Assembly: GCF_024178385.1 (NCBI RefSeq)
Contig: NZ_JAMZMM010000008.1
Location: 1-42,985, forward strand
Length of the DNA: 42,985 bases
Reading direction: 5' to 3'
From: Limnofasciculus baicalensis BBK-W-15
GTDB lineage: Bacteria; Cyanobacteriota; Cyanobacteriia; Cyanobacteriales; Coleofasciculaceae
The notes under the pieces were generated by a model that worked only from the letters and a program-made list of their open reading frames with translations, had not been told where the DNA came from and ran no database searches. Made by a program: the position numbers and the translations under genes. Within the stretch, counting starts at the first letter, position 1. Every line of letters begins with the position of its first letter. Of this stretch, positions 1 through 7,805 are shown one piece after another.

Positions 1-66
1 AGGTTTTGAGCTAGATAGGGTAAGGGTTTGAAATTATATTTTGGAGATGTCTAATGGAATGGAGTT

Positions 67-86
67 CACAGGCAAGATGCCTGTGC
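67..86. repeat. Interspersed palindromic repeat, copy 1
   Basis: The sequence CACAGGCAAGATGCCTGTGC has complementary ends (CACAGGCA and TGCCTGTG) and is followed by TAC. A sister copy with the changed pair GAACAGGC/GCCTGTTC lies at 42350-42370. The compensatory change suggests the hairpin is kept. The rest of positions 1-123 shows no gene. Confidence 0.6.
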
Positions 87-123
87 TACGGATAAAAGAT
101 TTATACAAACAATTAATAACAAG

Positions 124-672
124 TTAAAACTCAATCTCTTCTACTCCATCATCAGTAATTTCATAGCCCCACTCAGGATGTCGGATAATAGCATTTTCCA
201 TCTCTTGTCGCAGGATTGGATCTGCCATAAACTGATTAACAGTAGCAAGATCTGGTATGGTTGAGATTAAACTCAAATTGCGCCGAAGTTTAGGATGGTT
301 TGGTTGGCGGGGACGATTGAAATTACTCTTCACCATTTGACATAATTGTCGGTAATTCTCTATTCTTTCCTCCTGATTATGTCCCGTATTAAAATCAGCA
401 GCAGTTAATAGAGGTGAGAAGGGGGCTTCGGCATTGTTTCGGGGTTTCCATCCGTTTTTTAATGCTTTGATTAGGTACCGATCGGGTTTCTCAAGTTGTC
501 CCTTTGCTGAATACTCGATAAATGCTTGAATCCCACTTTCTAAATTGTAGGAATAGGCGATAATAGTTTCTTTTAGGTATTCGTCATCGAGATTAACTCC
601 TAGCTTTTCTAGTTGAGGTTGGTATTTATAAATAATTTCAATTTCACTGGAGTCAAGTTCAAATAAGTCCAT
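124..672 (-). CDS. Hypothetical cyanobacterial protein, 182 aa
   Basis: I do not recognise this family. The protein is soluble, with no signal peptide or membrane segment. A central stretch reads KPDRYLIKALKNGWKP, which resembles the short helical segment found near the C-terminus of some plasmid replication and primosome-type proteins; this is only a faint resemblance. The C-terminus is acidic (DDGVEEIEF). The frame can be extended upstream to a TTG at 711, but that adds a hydrophobic run encoded by the low-complexity ACAAACAACCAATAA repeat, so I take the ATG at 672 (MDLFELDSSE). No clear ribosome-binding site precedes either start. It lies 48 bases downstream of the SLH porin gene on the same strand and may be cotranscribed with it. 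Confidence 0.6.
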   Translation of the reverse strand: MDLFELDSSEIEIIYKYQPQLEKLGVNLDDEYLKETIIAYSYNLESGIQAFIEYSAKGQLEKPDRYLIKALKNGWKPRNNAEAPFSPLLTAADFNTGHNQEERIENYRQLCQMVKSNFNRPRQPNHPKLRRNLSLISTIPDLATVNQFMADPILRQEMENAIIRHPEWGYEITDDGVEEIEF

Positions 673-719
673 AGTAAAAAAAAGAACAAACAACCAATAA
701 CAAACAACCAATAACTAAA

Positions 720-2735
720 TTAGAATATGAAACTGGTGCGGAGGGATACAATCCAGATGTCGTTATTATTGTTATTGTGTTCTGGATTGGTAATCAGCAA
801 AAGACTGGGCGTGATGAAAATGCGATCGCTATATCGGTAGCGATAAAATGCTTCGATATGATATGAGGTGTCTTGATCTTCACGACTGGAAAAGTCATTG
901 TCCGTTGATTTAGGTGGCATCCCAAATACGAATCCTAACTGACTACCCCGTTTACCTACATCTTGGAATGCAGCAGTAATTGCCCAATTCCAACTTTCAG
1001 CTTCATCACCTTTTGTGCCAATCGCACTATTGACGCTGTAGGAAGATTCTGCTTTGGCGTGAATATATTCTACCCAAGCCCCCATACTGAAACTAGTAGC
1101 AAACCGAAATTGACTTTGCAAACTAAAAGCATTTGCTGAGGTAGGTGCATTATTACCAAATGGAGTTTGGGCGAATTGGCTGCCAGTGAACCCAGTGAGA
1201 TTCGGGCTTTTAGAATAATAACGGGCATAATTCAAGGCGATACCCAAGTTAGTAGATGGGGTAAATGTGACTTGAGTAAATGCACCATATTGACCATTAA
1301 AAAGTCCACTTAATGGATTAGCAATGCTACCCGTATCTCCTCCATACTTGAATCCAGCAGCCAACTTTTCTGAGAAGCGATAGTTCATCGCTATACCACC
1401 CCCGCCAGCAAGTCCATAGATGGGGCTGCTTCCTCCAAAAGCGGATATTGAGATTACGGGATTAAGAGAGGGCATCACACTCCCCGCTGATACTCCTGAT
1501 GTACCAACTTGGACTACACCTTTATCCCCTAGGGGAAAGCGATAGAATATGCCGCCTTCAAAAATATCATTGTCATTATCCAGTCCAAATGCCAGTGCAG
1601 TCATGTCAGTGCCTGTAACTGGGCTGCCAAATCCGTTAACCCCTCCTGCTGCCTTGGTAACATTCAACAAGTCTCGACCTGTAAAACTAGTGTTAAAACT
1701 GATAAAAGACAGACCAGCCAAAACGGTATTCAATTCCAAATCTTGGCTGGGACTTTGACCTGAAGGTACTGCTTTTTGATCGCCAAAACCACCGATTAAA
1801 CTCATCTCAACTAATCCAGATAGAGTTGTGGTGGTGGAGAATTGATGGTTTTCCTGAAAAGCAATACGTTCTTCTAAACTATCTGTTTTAGCTTGCAGAG
1901 TACTTAGTTCAGTTGTAAACTCAGCTTGCAATTTGCGCAGGGTATCTAAATCTCCTGTATTTACGCCACTGCCTGTGCTGCCTGCAATTATTTCGCTGAT
2001 GCGATTCAAACAAGCATTCAAACCTGCGGCAAATTCGTAGCGAGTCATAGCGCGGTTACCACGATAGGTTCCGTCGGGATAACCTGCAATACAACCGTAA
2101 CGCTGCACTAGAGTAGCCAGTGCTTGATATGCCCAATCTGTTGGTCTAACATCAGATAATTGAGAAACAGAGGTGATTTGTTCCATTCCCGGCTCAATTA
2201 ATCCATCCTCTGCATCTATTTCTTTTTCTAGAGATGAATCTAGATTTTGACTGTTAGTCTCAGTTGGTTTAACATCTGATAATTGTAATTCAGAAACAGG
2301 AGTTACCTGATTTATTGGCAGGGGAGGAGATCCATTTTCTACATCTAAAGCTATGGATGAATTCAATTCGCTAAAAGTCTCTTGAGAAGTAGAAAAAGAA
2401 GCAGTAGACGAGAGATTGCTTGTTACCAAAGCGGGGCTATGTTCAGAAGTCTCCATGCCCCATTTGCCATTCTTCTGCTTATCTCCGCTGTCTCCATTTC
2501 CCATTGCCACTTTTTCTGAAGCAACAGAAGGTGTTTGAGTCTCTTTTGCTACTTCAGTTTCGCCTTTTGTTACCAATGGCGCTGCGCCATCGTTGATTAT
2601 TTCTGTAGCTGGAAATGGAATCTCGTTTGCTGGCATGTTTTGTGCGATTGCATTCCCTTGTCCTCCAGAAGCTATCGCTAAGTTCACACCCAATATTATC
2701 CAGTTCAGTGGTGATGCACAATTAATTTTTTTCAC
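720..2735 (-). CDS. OprB-family carbohydrate/iron-type porin with SLH domain
   Basis: This is an outer-membrane channel protein of the cyanobacterial SLH-OprB type (671 aa). The order visible is: an N-terminal signal peptide ending near AIAQN; a long Ser/Thr/Glu-rich spacer; one SLH domain (SDVRPTDWAYQALATLV through MTRYEFAAGLNACLNRI, roughly residues 195-250) that should bind peptidoglycan-linked polymer; a short coiled coil (TLQAKTDSLEERIA); then a beta-rich barrel ending in the aromatic residue Phe (SLRTSFIF), as is usual for outer-membrane barrels. The spacer also holds a partial second SLH-like start (SELQLSDVKPTE) that stops short, possibly a decayed duplication. A GTG at 2747 is possible, but the GTG at 2735 has AGGAG five bases upstream and gives a better signal peptide. 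Such porins are proposed to take up sugars or inorganic ions; the substrate cannot be read here. Confidence 0.88.
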   Translation of the reverse strand: MKKINCASPLNWIILGVNLAIASGGQGNAIAQNMPANEIPFPATEIINDGAAPLVTKGETEVAKETQTPSVASEKVAMGNGDSGDKQKNGKWGMETSEHSPALVTSNLSSTASFSTSQETFSELNSSIALDVENGSPPLPINQVTPVSELQLSDVKPTETNSQNLDSSLEKEIDAEDGLIEPGMEQITSVSQLSDVRPTDWAYQALATLVQRYGCIAGYPDGTYRGNRAMTRYEFAAGLNACLNRISEIIAGSTGSGVNTGDLDTLRKLQAEFTTELSTLQAKTDSLEERIAFQENHQFSTTTTLSGLVEMSLIGGFGDQKAVPSGQSPSQDLELNTVLAGLSFISFNTSFTGRDLLNVTKAAGGVNGFGSPVTGTDMTALAFGLDNDNDIFEGGIFYRFPLGDKGVVQVGTSGVSAGSVMPSLNPVISISAFGGSSPIYGLAGGGGIAMNYRFSEKLAAGFKYGGDTGSIANPLSGLFNGQYGAFTQVTFTPSTNLGIALNYARYYSKSPNLTGFTGSQFAQTPFGNNAPTSANAFSLQSQFRFATSFSMGAWVEYIHAKAESSYSVNSAIGTKGDEAESWNWAITAAFQDVGKRGSQLGFVFGMPPKSTDNDFSSREDQDTSYHIEAFYRYRYSDRIFITPSLLLITNPEHNNNNNDIWIVSLRTSFIF

Positions 2736-2759
2736 GATTCTCCTCACAAAATAGTCATT

Positions 2760-2825
2760 GGTTATTTGTTTTTGGTTATTTGTTTTTGGTTATTTGTTTT
2801 TGGATTATTTTCTAAAAACAAATAA
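2760..2825. repeat. STRR-type 14-bp tandem repeat with inverted copy
   Basis: Three exact units of GGTTATTTGTTTTT lie at 2760-2801. They are followed by the inverted sequence AAAAACAAATAAC, so the stretch can fold back on itself. It lies just upstream of the porin gene. A further run of CAAACAA units follows to about 2905. The unit is two heptamers, as in cyanobacterial STRR sequences. Confidence 0.75.
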
Positions 2826-2917
2826 CTTAGCGATTTGTCATCCGTTGTTATTTTCTAAAAACAAACAACAAACAACAAACAACTAATTAACTAACAACAA
2901 ATAACTAATTCATTTGG

Positions 2918-3931
2918 CTATGGTCTAATAGTCTTATTGGCTACTTGAATTGCTCTTTGAGTAACATCTTCGGGAATTTTGGCGTACTTAAACTCTTCGT
3001 TAAATGTCTGACCCTTCGTCAGAATCCAAGTCGTCATGTCTTTCATCCTTTGAGCTATTTCTACACTAGAGTATTGCTTATGAAGTAGTAGAAAAAGGAT
3101 ATTGGCTAATGGATATCCCTCTGGTGCTTCTTCGTCATTTGGGTAAAAGTTTTCGTCGAACCTCTCACTAGTTAGCCCTTTACTCACCTGAGATGATCTT
3201 GGCAAAAGGTACTCGCCTTTCTTATTTTCTATTTTGGCTATGGGCAGGCTATTCTGTCTGGCCAAAATCGCTGCGATGTAGCCAATTGCGCCATCAGTCC
3301 GCCGCACTTCTCCAGTTACCTGGCTAGATTCCGGAACACTAGCAAAAACATCGAATCCCCAATCTGGTAATGCCTTAGCTTCTATTTTCCCATTGGTAAT
3401 AGACTGCAAGTAGTTAGTTAACGTATAGTTAATACCACTTCTATCGGAGCGGACAACAACTTTTATGTCAGTATTAGGCAAGTTGGGGTCAATCTGGTTC
3501 CAACTACTAACTTTTCCCGTGAAAATTTTGACGAGATTCTTGCGAGACAAACTGACTGGAGAAGATACCTGTCGCAGATTGTAAATTATTGCTACAGGTG
3601 ATGCACCTGTCGGTAGCATAACTAGCCCCTGCTGCTTTTCTAGATTATCTCTCTCTTCTCTCGTTGGCCGGATGTCGCTAGCAGCGAAATCAACTGAACC
3701 TTCAATAAATCTGTTGATCCCTTCAACACGGCCAGTTGCGCTGTATTGAATCTCAGTTCCTGTTTCTTTCTGGTATTCAGTGGAGTAGCGTTGGAAAAGA
3801 GGACCAGCTAATATGGAACCTGCACCAACTATAGGATTCGCGGGTACTGCTCTCAGAGAAATCAATACGATCGCAAATGTTACAAGTGAAGCAATTATAC
3901 TTCTACGCAGAGTTTTGGCTTTAAAAATCAT
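2918..3931 (-). CDS. pstS: Phosphate ABC transporter substrate-binding protein PstS family
   Basis: This is a periplasmic solute-binding protein of the PstS family (337 aa from the chosen start). It has an N-terminal membrane/signal segment (SIIASLVTFAIVLISLRAV), then the family opening VGAGSILAGPLFQRY and VDFAASDIRPTREE. Further on come NLVKIFTGKVSSWNQI and VVVRSDRSGINYTLTNYL. In this family those Ser, Asp, Arg and Thr residues form the phosphate pocket. I chose the ATG at 3931 because GGGGAGAA lies about nine bases upstream; a start at 3967 would add 12 residues. No pstC, pstA or pstB is nearby, so this is a stand-alone copy. It could act in phosphate sensing or scavenging, or bind a related oxyanion. 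The upstream gap (3932-4076) contains the palindromic -10-like TGGTATAATACCA. Confidence 0.85.
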   Translation of the reverse strand: MIFKAKTLRRSIIASLVTFAIVLISLRAVPANPIVGAGSILAGPLFQRYSTEYQKETGTEIQYSATGRVEGINRFIEGSVDFAASDIRPTREERDNLEKQQGLVMLPTGASPVAIIYNLRQVSSPVSLSRKNLVKIFTGKVSSWNQIDPNLPNTDIKVVVRSDRSGINYTLTNYLQSITNGKIEAKALPDWGFDVFASVPESSQVTGEVRRTDGAIGYIAAILARQNSLPIAKIENKKGEYLLPRSSQVSKGLTSERFDENFYPNDEEAPEGYPLANILFLLLHKQYSSVEIAQRMKDMTTWILTKGQTFNEEFKYAKIPEDVTQRAIQVANKTIRP

Positions 3932-4076
3932 CTTGTCTTCTCCCCTGAAATGAGGCTCAAAATGCACCGATCATTAGGATTTTGGTATAATACCACAAGA
4001 ATATTGTTTATGGATGCTAATTGATCGTCGATCTTTGGTTGACTTTTGCTGGATGGATAGATTATCATTACCCTAC

Positions 4077-5120
4077 TTACAAGTTCAGTAAATCCGCGAT
4101 CGCGTCTGTCGATCTCACTACATTCATTCCGGCATTAGCAAAGCGCTGGAATGCGGCGTTGGCTTGTTCAGTGAAATCAATCTCTTGACTGATAACTACA
4201 GGAGATGTACAATCCTCCAACAAATATACTTTTTCAGCTAGGTTGGGATCGACGATCGTAATTTCCGTCAATAAATCGTCAATTGTCCAAGCTACACAAT
4301 GGCTTTTCGCTTGACCTGCAATAATAACCGCATCAAAATTCAATAACCGTTCCATCAGCAAACTATTTTTCTGAGCAATAGCCTTGCCATGATTATCTTC
4401 TAATACTTCAGGACGCAATACAGAATAATTTTCAGTTAAAGGATGATCGCCTTTCAGTTGAAAATGCGTCTGACTATTTCTAGCTATAGCATGAAAAAAT
4501 ATTGCTTCTTCCACCGCAGAAACAAGAGCATGACCAATTCCGCCCAGCATAGAATGATAAGGCCATATAATCAGGGGAAACTTGCCAGCATCGCTTAGTT
4601 TCTTCACGTAATGGAGAGCATGTTGTTCCAGAGCTAAATTATCGCCTTCAGCAATAGTGTAAGCAACCTCTGGATTAACTTTCCATCTTCCTTCCTCCAC
4701 ATCTTCCAGACTGATGATAGTCGTTCCTGGAGTAGGATGTTCTCCAGCTCGATTAATCCAGAAAATAGGGTGAAAAATTTGCATAGCCCGATGAGTATCC
4801 ATTGTCGGGATAATTTCGGTAATAACGTGCAAATTGCGGTAGATAAATTCACATATCCGCACGTTATCTTCCACAGCCCCTAAACCAGATTTTCCCCCAA
4901 CAAATAGCTCAAATCCTGGAATACAAAAAGTATTTTGGACATCAATAAGTAGTAGGCAAATGCGATGGCAATCTGCTACTACTGACTGAATTTGATATTC
5001 TTTTGCCCACGCCTTCGCCTGAGACGCTCTTGTTTGGTAGGGGACGCGCCAAACTTCCCCTACTTTTTGGGAATCGAAAAAATTAGGAATGGGGAGTTGT
5101 GGGATAGTTTTAGTAGTCAT
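4077..5120 (-). CDS. Isochorismatase-like cysteine hydrolase (nicotinamidase-related)
   Basis: The protein (347 aa) belongs to the isochorismatase-like superfamily. The probable catalytic Asp is in LLLIDVQNTF (about residue 60). The metal-site pattern MDTHRAMQIFHP (about 108-118) matches the Asp-x-His region of nicotinamidases. The nucleophilic Cys lies in AGQAKSHCVAWTIDDLL (about 275). At 347 aa it is longer than a usual nicotinamidase (about 200 aa). The extra length is an N-terminal extension of about 50 residues and an insertion around 130-250, so the substrate may not be nicotinamide. It is probably cytoplasmic, since no signal peptide is visible. The neighbours give no pathway clue. An amidase role on a small amide is likely from the family; the substrate is unknown. 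Confidence 0.8.
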   Translation of the reverse strand: MTTKTIPQLPIPNFFDSQKVGEVWRVPYQTRASQAKAWAKEYQIQSVVADCHRICLLLIDVQNTFCIPGFELFVGGKSGLGAVEDNVRICEFIYRNLHVITEIIPTMDTHRAMQIFHPIFWINRAGEHPTPGTTIISLEDVEEGRWKVNPEVAYTIAEGDNLALEQHALHYVKKLSDAGKFPLIIWPYHSMLGGIGHALVSAVEEAIFFHAIARNSQTHFQLKGDHPLTENYSVLRPEVLEDNHGKAIAQKNSLLMERLLNFDAVIIAGQAKSHCVAWTIDDLLTEITIVDPNLAEKVYLLEDCTSPVVISQEIDFTEQANAAFQRFANAGMNVVRSTDAIADLLNL

Positions 5121-5204
5121 ATATAATTACCCAAGTTGCTAATTGTTAATTGCTAATTCTTAAGCTAATGCGCAGTTAAATTGAATATTTACTCTTGCTC
5201 CTCA

Positions 5205-5225
5205 CCTCTTACCTCTTACCTCTTA
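5205..5225. repeat. Heptanucleotide STRR (CCTCTTA x3)
   Basis: Three exact tandem copies of CCTCTTA followed by a partial fourth (CCTG). They lie in the gap between the nucleotidyltransferase and hydrolase genes. Heptamer tandem repeats of this kind are characteristic of filamentous cyanobacteria. Confidence 0.75.
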
Positions 5226-5276
5226 CCTGTCATTACTATCCAATATAGATGGACAACAGCTTGCTTAATAAAGTAG

Positions 5277-6149
5277 TTAAAAACCAAACAAGCCAGCTTC
5301 AGTAAATGCTCGATCTAAATCATTAGCAATATTAAGTATTTCAGCCCAATGCCATAAATAATCAAAGTCAAGTTGAGAGTCTTGTACTTTAATGATTCCC
5401 AAGACATCAGTCCATTGTTTCATTGACTGAGATTGTTGCCGCCAGAGGAGTTTTGCCAATACTACATCTTCAGGAGAAGCAATCCAAAACTGTTCTACTC
5501 CAGCCACATCTAGCGCTTCTAGTCGTCGCCGTGCCATTTTGGATCTGTCAAAGTCAGTATCGGTATTCAAGATAAGATCAGCGTTAAGCACTTTGGTGAT
5601 ATGAGTTACGCTTAATACCCTACTTCTGGCAACCCGAATATCTGCAACAGATCCCGGTGGACAGTAAAAATCAGCCGCTTCTAGTAACTCTACCAATCTA
5701 GATATATTTTTCCGATCTAATTCAATCACTAAATCTAAATCCCGTGTGGTTCTGGGGTCCCCATAAGCAGTTGCAGCAACGCCGCCTGTAATGTAGTAAG
5801 GGATACCCATAGTTTCCAAAATTGGGTGCAACAATCTAGCAATTTCGCTGGGATCTTGAGTCCACATAGAAGGATCGCTGGTAGGGGTTAAAATGGGCAA
5901 CCACTTACTACCTAATATTGATTGGGCAAATCGCTTTGAGTATGCCAGAGGATTAGCTTTTCTCATTCCCCGTAGCGATACAATCTTTGCCCAACGAGTT
6001 AATGAAGCACCCAATTGTAACCGTTGAGAATTAGTAAGTTGGCGCAGTCGGTAAAAATCAACAGCGTCAGCTAAGGGTGTCTTGTCTTCTGACTGGGGAC
6101 GATATCCAGATTTAATATCAAAGTGGGGTATGGTTTGGATCGTAGCCAT
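5277..6149 (-). CDS. MNT-type nucleotidyltransferase-fold protein
   Basis: This 290-aa protein has the nucleotidyltransferase signature TGGVAATAYGDPRTTRDLDL at about residues 121-140. It contains the GG...G..R.T.D.D arrangement whose two aspartates bind metal in DNA polymerase beta-like minimal transferases. Further on, SPEDVVLAKLLW is the usual element after the active site in related stand-alone transferases. An N-terminal region of about 100 residues (LRQLTNSQRLQLGASLTRWAK) is helical and unassigned. Relatives include AbiEii-type toxins and antitoxin-like MNT proteins, but no HEPN or AbiEi partner is adjacent, so a toxin-antitoxin role is not supported. The start at 6149 is the first ATG. 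The molecule it modifies is unknown. Confidence 0.7.
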   Translation of the reverse strand: MATIQTIPHFDIKSGYRPQSEDKTPLADAVDFYRLRQLTNSQRLQLGASLTRWAKIVSLRGMRKANPLAYSKRFAQSILGSKWLPILTPTSDPSMWTQDPSEIARLLHPILETMGIPYYITGGVAATAYGDPRTTRDLDLVIELDRKNISRLVELLEAADFYCPPGSVADIRVARSRVLSVTHITKVLNADLILNTDTDFDRSKMARRRLEALDVAGVEQFWIASPEDVVLAKLLWRQQSQSMKQWTDVLGIIKVQDSQLDFDYLWHWAEILNIANDLDRAFTEAGLFGF

Positions 6150-6201
6150 CGCACTTTTAAGAGATAAATCTCAGCTTAATTTTATTTAAGAAAAGGAAGA
6201 G

Positions 6202-7653
6202 TTATTTAGCCACAACACCCTGCTTTGCCACACTGATAGCTTTGCGGCGGAGTTCCATAATTTGCCCAATTTCACGAGCAAGAGTCGGTTGTCTTTCGAT
6301 CATCATATAGGCAACCTCAGAATAGATTAAAATCACCTCCATATCTTCCAAAGCCGTGACTGTAATACTTGCTAGTTCCCCAGTAAACAAAGCCATTTCA
6401 CCAAAAAATTCACCACGAGAGAGGATGTAGACTTCTTGTTCTTTTCCTTTCTTGTCGGTAACAGTAACAGATGCTTTACCTGCGACGATAACGTGTAGAG
6501 CATTGATGCGATCCCCTTCTCTAATTATTTTTTCTCCAGCAGCAAAGTTGTGGAGCATAGATCCCTTAGCTAAATCTGCCAAGGAGTCGCCTTCCATCCG
6601 CACTAAAGCAGGTACAGATTGAATACCTTCGTTAAACTTAGTAGTTGCTTGTTCTTGATGAGTAGGTTTATCGGATTGATAGATTTCCCGCACAGGTACA
6701 GGAATTTTCAAATTGTATCGCTTGGCGGCATACCAAAGTCGGGTTCTCAACTCGTCGCGGATATCACCACGATCGCCAAATTCGCTAATCTGAATTACTA
6801 ACTTATATAAAATACCAGATTCTTCATAATCTGCTGTTTGTACAATTGGTTCTGGATCAGTTAATACTCCGGGTGTAGATAGTGCTGTAGCTTTAAGAAC
6901 CTGTTTGACGAAGTTAGGGGGATGTTCGTAGGAAAAGCGGAGTTCAATTTCGTCTTCGTGCTGTATTAATGGTCTACTGTAATTCCGTACTATTTCTTGG
7001 CTGACGATTGTGTGAGGAATTACAATCTCATGCTGCTCTTCTGTGAGGATGCGAATACCGCGCCAATTGATATCAACTACTTTCCCCTCAACCTCTCCTA
7101 TCTGCAGCCAATCTCCCTCTTTAAAGGGACGTTCAAACAACAGAGCAATTCCCGCAAAAATGCTGCCTAATGTGTCTTGCAATGCCAAACCGAGAACAAT
7201 AGAACCCACACCAAGGGCAGCAGCTAAACCCGCGAGGTCTATTTTCCATACGAATGATAGTACTAGGGCACTCCCGGCTGAGATCAAAACTGCCTGAGAT
7301 AAATCGCGGAAGAGTTTAGGAACTTTCGCCCCCAATGATTTTTCACCTCTGTCAGCGAATATTATCCCATTAATTGTAGAAAGAGTTGCGTAGATGGCGC
7401 AAATCCAAAACAAAGTAGCGACTAGCTTAACCGGATTACTGTCATTTTTGAGCTGCCAAACGTACTGCATGAACAGCAGAATCGCCAAGGCAGGGAGAAC
7501 TAAATTCTGAATAAATCTGAGAGTACCTGTGACGCTGCTACCCCGTCGTTTTAGATTGTGAATAACTTCGAGCAGGATAATTTGTAATAGCGGGAACCCT
7601 ATTCCTAAGATTACCGCCCAGATTAATAACTCATTTTGTGCTGTCAATTGCAT
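6202..7653 (-). CDS. MscS-family channel with C-terminal cyclic-nucleotide-binding domain
   Basis: This 483-aa inner-membrane protein has four or five N-terminal membrane helices (for example LLIWAVILGIGFPLLQIIL and LVATLFWICAIYATLSTING). The MscS pore and beta domain follow: LGVGSIVLGLALQDTLGSI, then FERPFKEGDWLQIGEVEG. The C-terminus is a cNMP-binding domain (GEKIIREGDRINALHVIVAG, then FGEMALFTGELASITV). In canonical cAMP pockets the last motif carries an Arg that binds the phosphate; here the segment reads GELASITV with no Arg. I chose the ATG at 7653 because GGGAGAAAAGAA precedes it; a start at 7770 would read through heptamer repeats. It lies 137 bases downstream of three nucleotide cyclase genes on the same strand, so second-messenger gating by their product is a reasonable inference, weakened by the missing Arg. 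Confidence 0.88.
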   Translation of the reverse strand: MQLTAQNELLIWAVILGIGFPLLQIILLEVIHNLKRRGSSVTGTLRFIQNLVLPALAILLFMQYVWQLKNDSNPVKLVATLFWICAIYATLSTINGIIFADRGEKSLGAKVPKLFRDLSQAVLISAGSALVLSFVWKIDLAGLAAALGVGSIVLGLALQDTLGSIFAGIALLFERPFKEGDWLQIGEVEGKVVDINWRGIRILTEEQHEIVIPHTIVSQEIVRNYSRPLIQHEDEIELRFSYEHPPNFVKQVLKATALSTPGVLTDPEPIVQTADYEESGILYKLVIQISEFGDRGDIRDELRTRLWYAAKRYNLKIPVPVREIYQSDKPTHQEQATTKFNEGIQSVPALVRMEGDSLADLAKGSMLHNFAAGEKIIREGDRINALHVIVAGKASVTVTDKKGKEQEVYILSRGEFFGEMALFTGELASITVTALEDMEVILIYSEVAYMMIERQPTLAREIGQIMELRRKAISVAKQGVVAK

Positions 7654-7691
7654 TTCTTTTCTCCCATTGAGGATTATCCTATTTAAAGAAA

Positions 7692-7726
7692 GCTGAAGGC
7701 TGAAGGCTGAAGGCTGAAGGCTGAAG
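7692..7726. repeat. Heptanucleotide STRR (GCTGAAG x5)
   Basis: Five exact tandem copies of GCTGAAG. The repeat lies between the channel gene and the cyclase gene upstream of it, inside the presumed leader of the channel transcript. Copy number probably varies between strains. Confidence 0.85.
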
Positions 7727-7749
7727 TAAAAAATAATTTGACTCTTCCT

Positions 7750-7805
7750 CCCCTGCTCCCCTGCTCCCATGCTCCCCTGCTCCCTGATCCCTAGTCCCTA
7801 GCCCC
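7750..7805 (-). repeat. C-rich/G-rich repeat, eight G-runs, G-quadruplex candidate
   Basis: On the minus strand eight runs of three or four G are separated by loops of three to five bases. The C-runs on the plus strand start at 7750, 7758, 7766, 7774, 7782, 7789, 7796 and 7802. The repeat overlaps the last codons and stop of the cyclase gene. It lies in the RNA sense between that gene and the channel gene, so a transcript could form RNA quadruplexes there. The regular spacing is that of an STRR. Confidence 0.7.
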
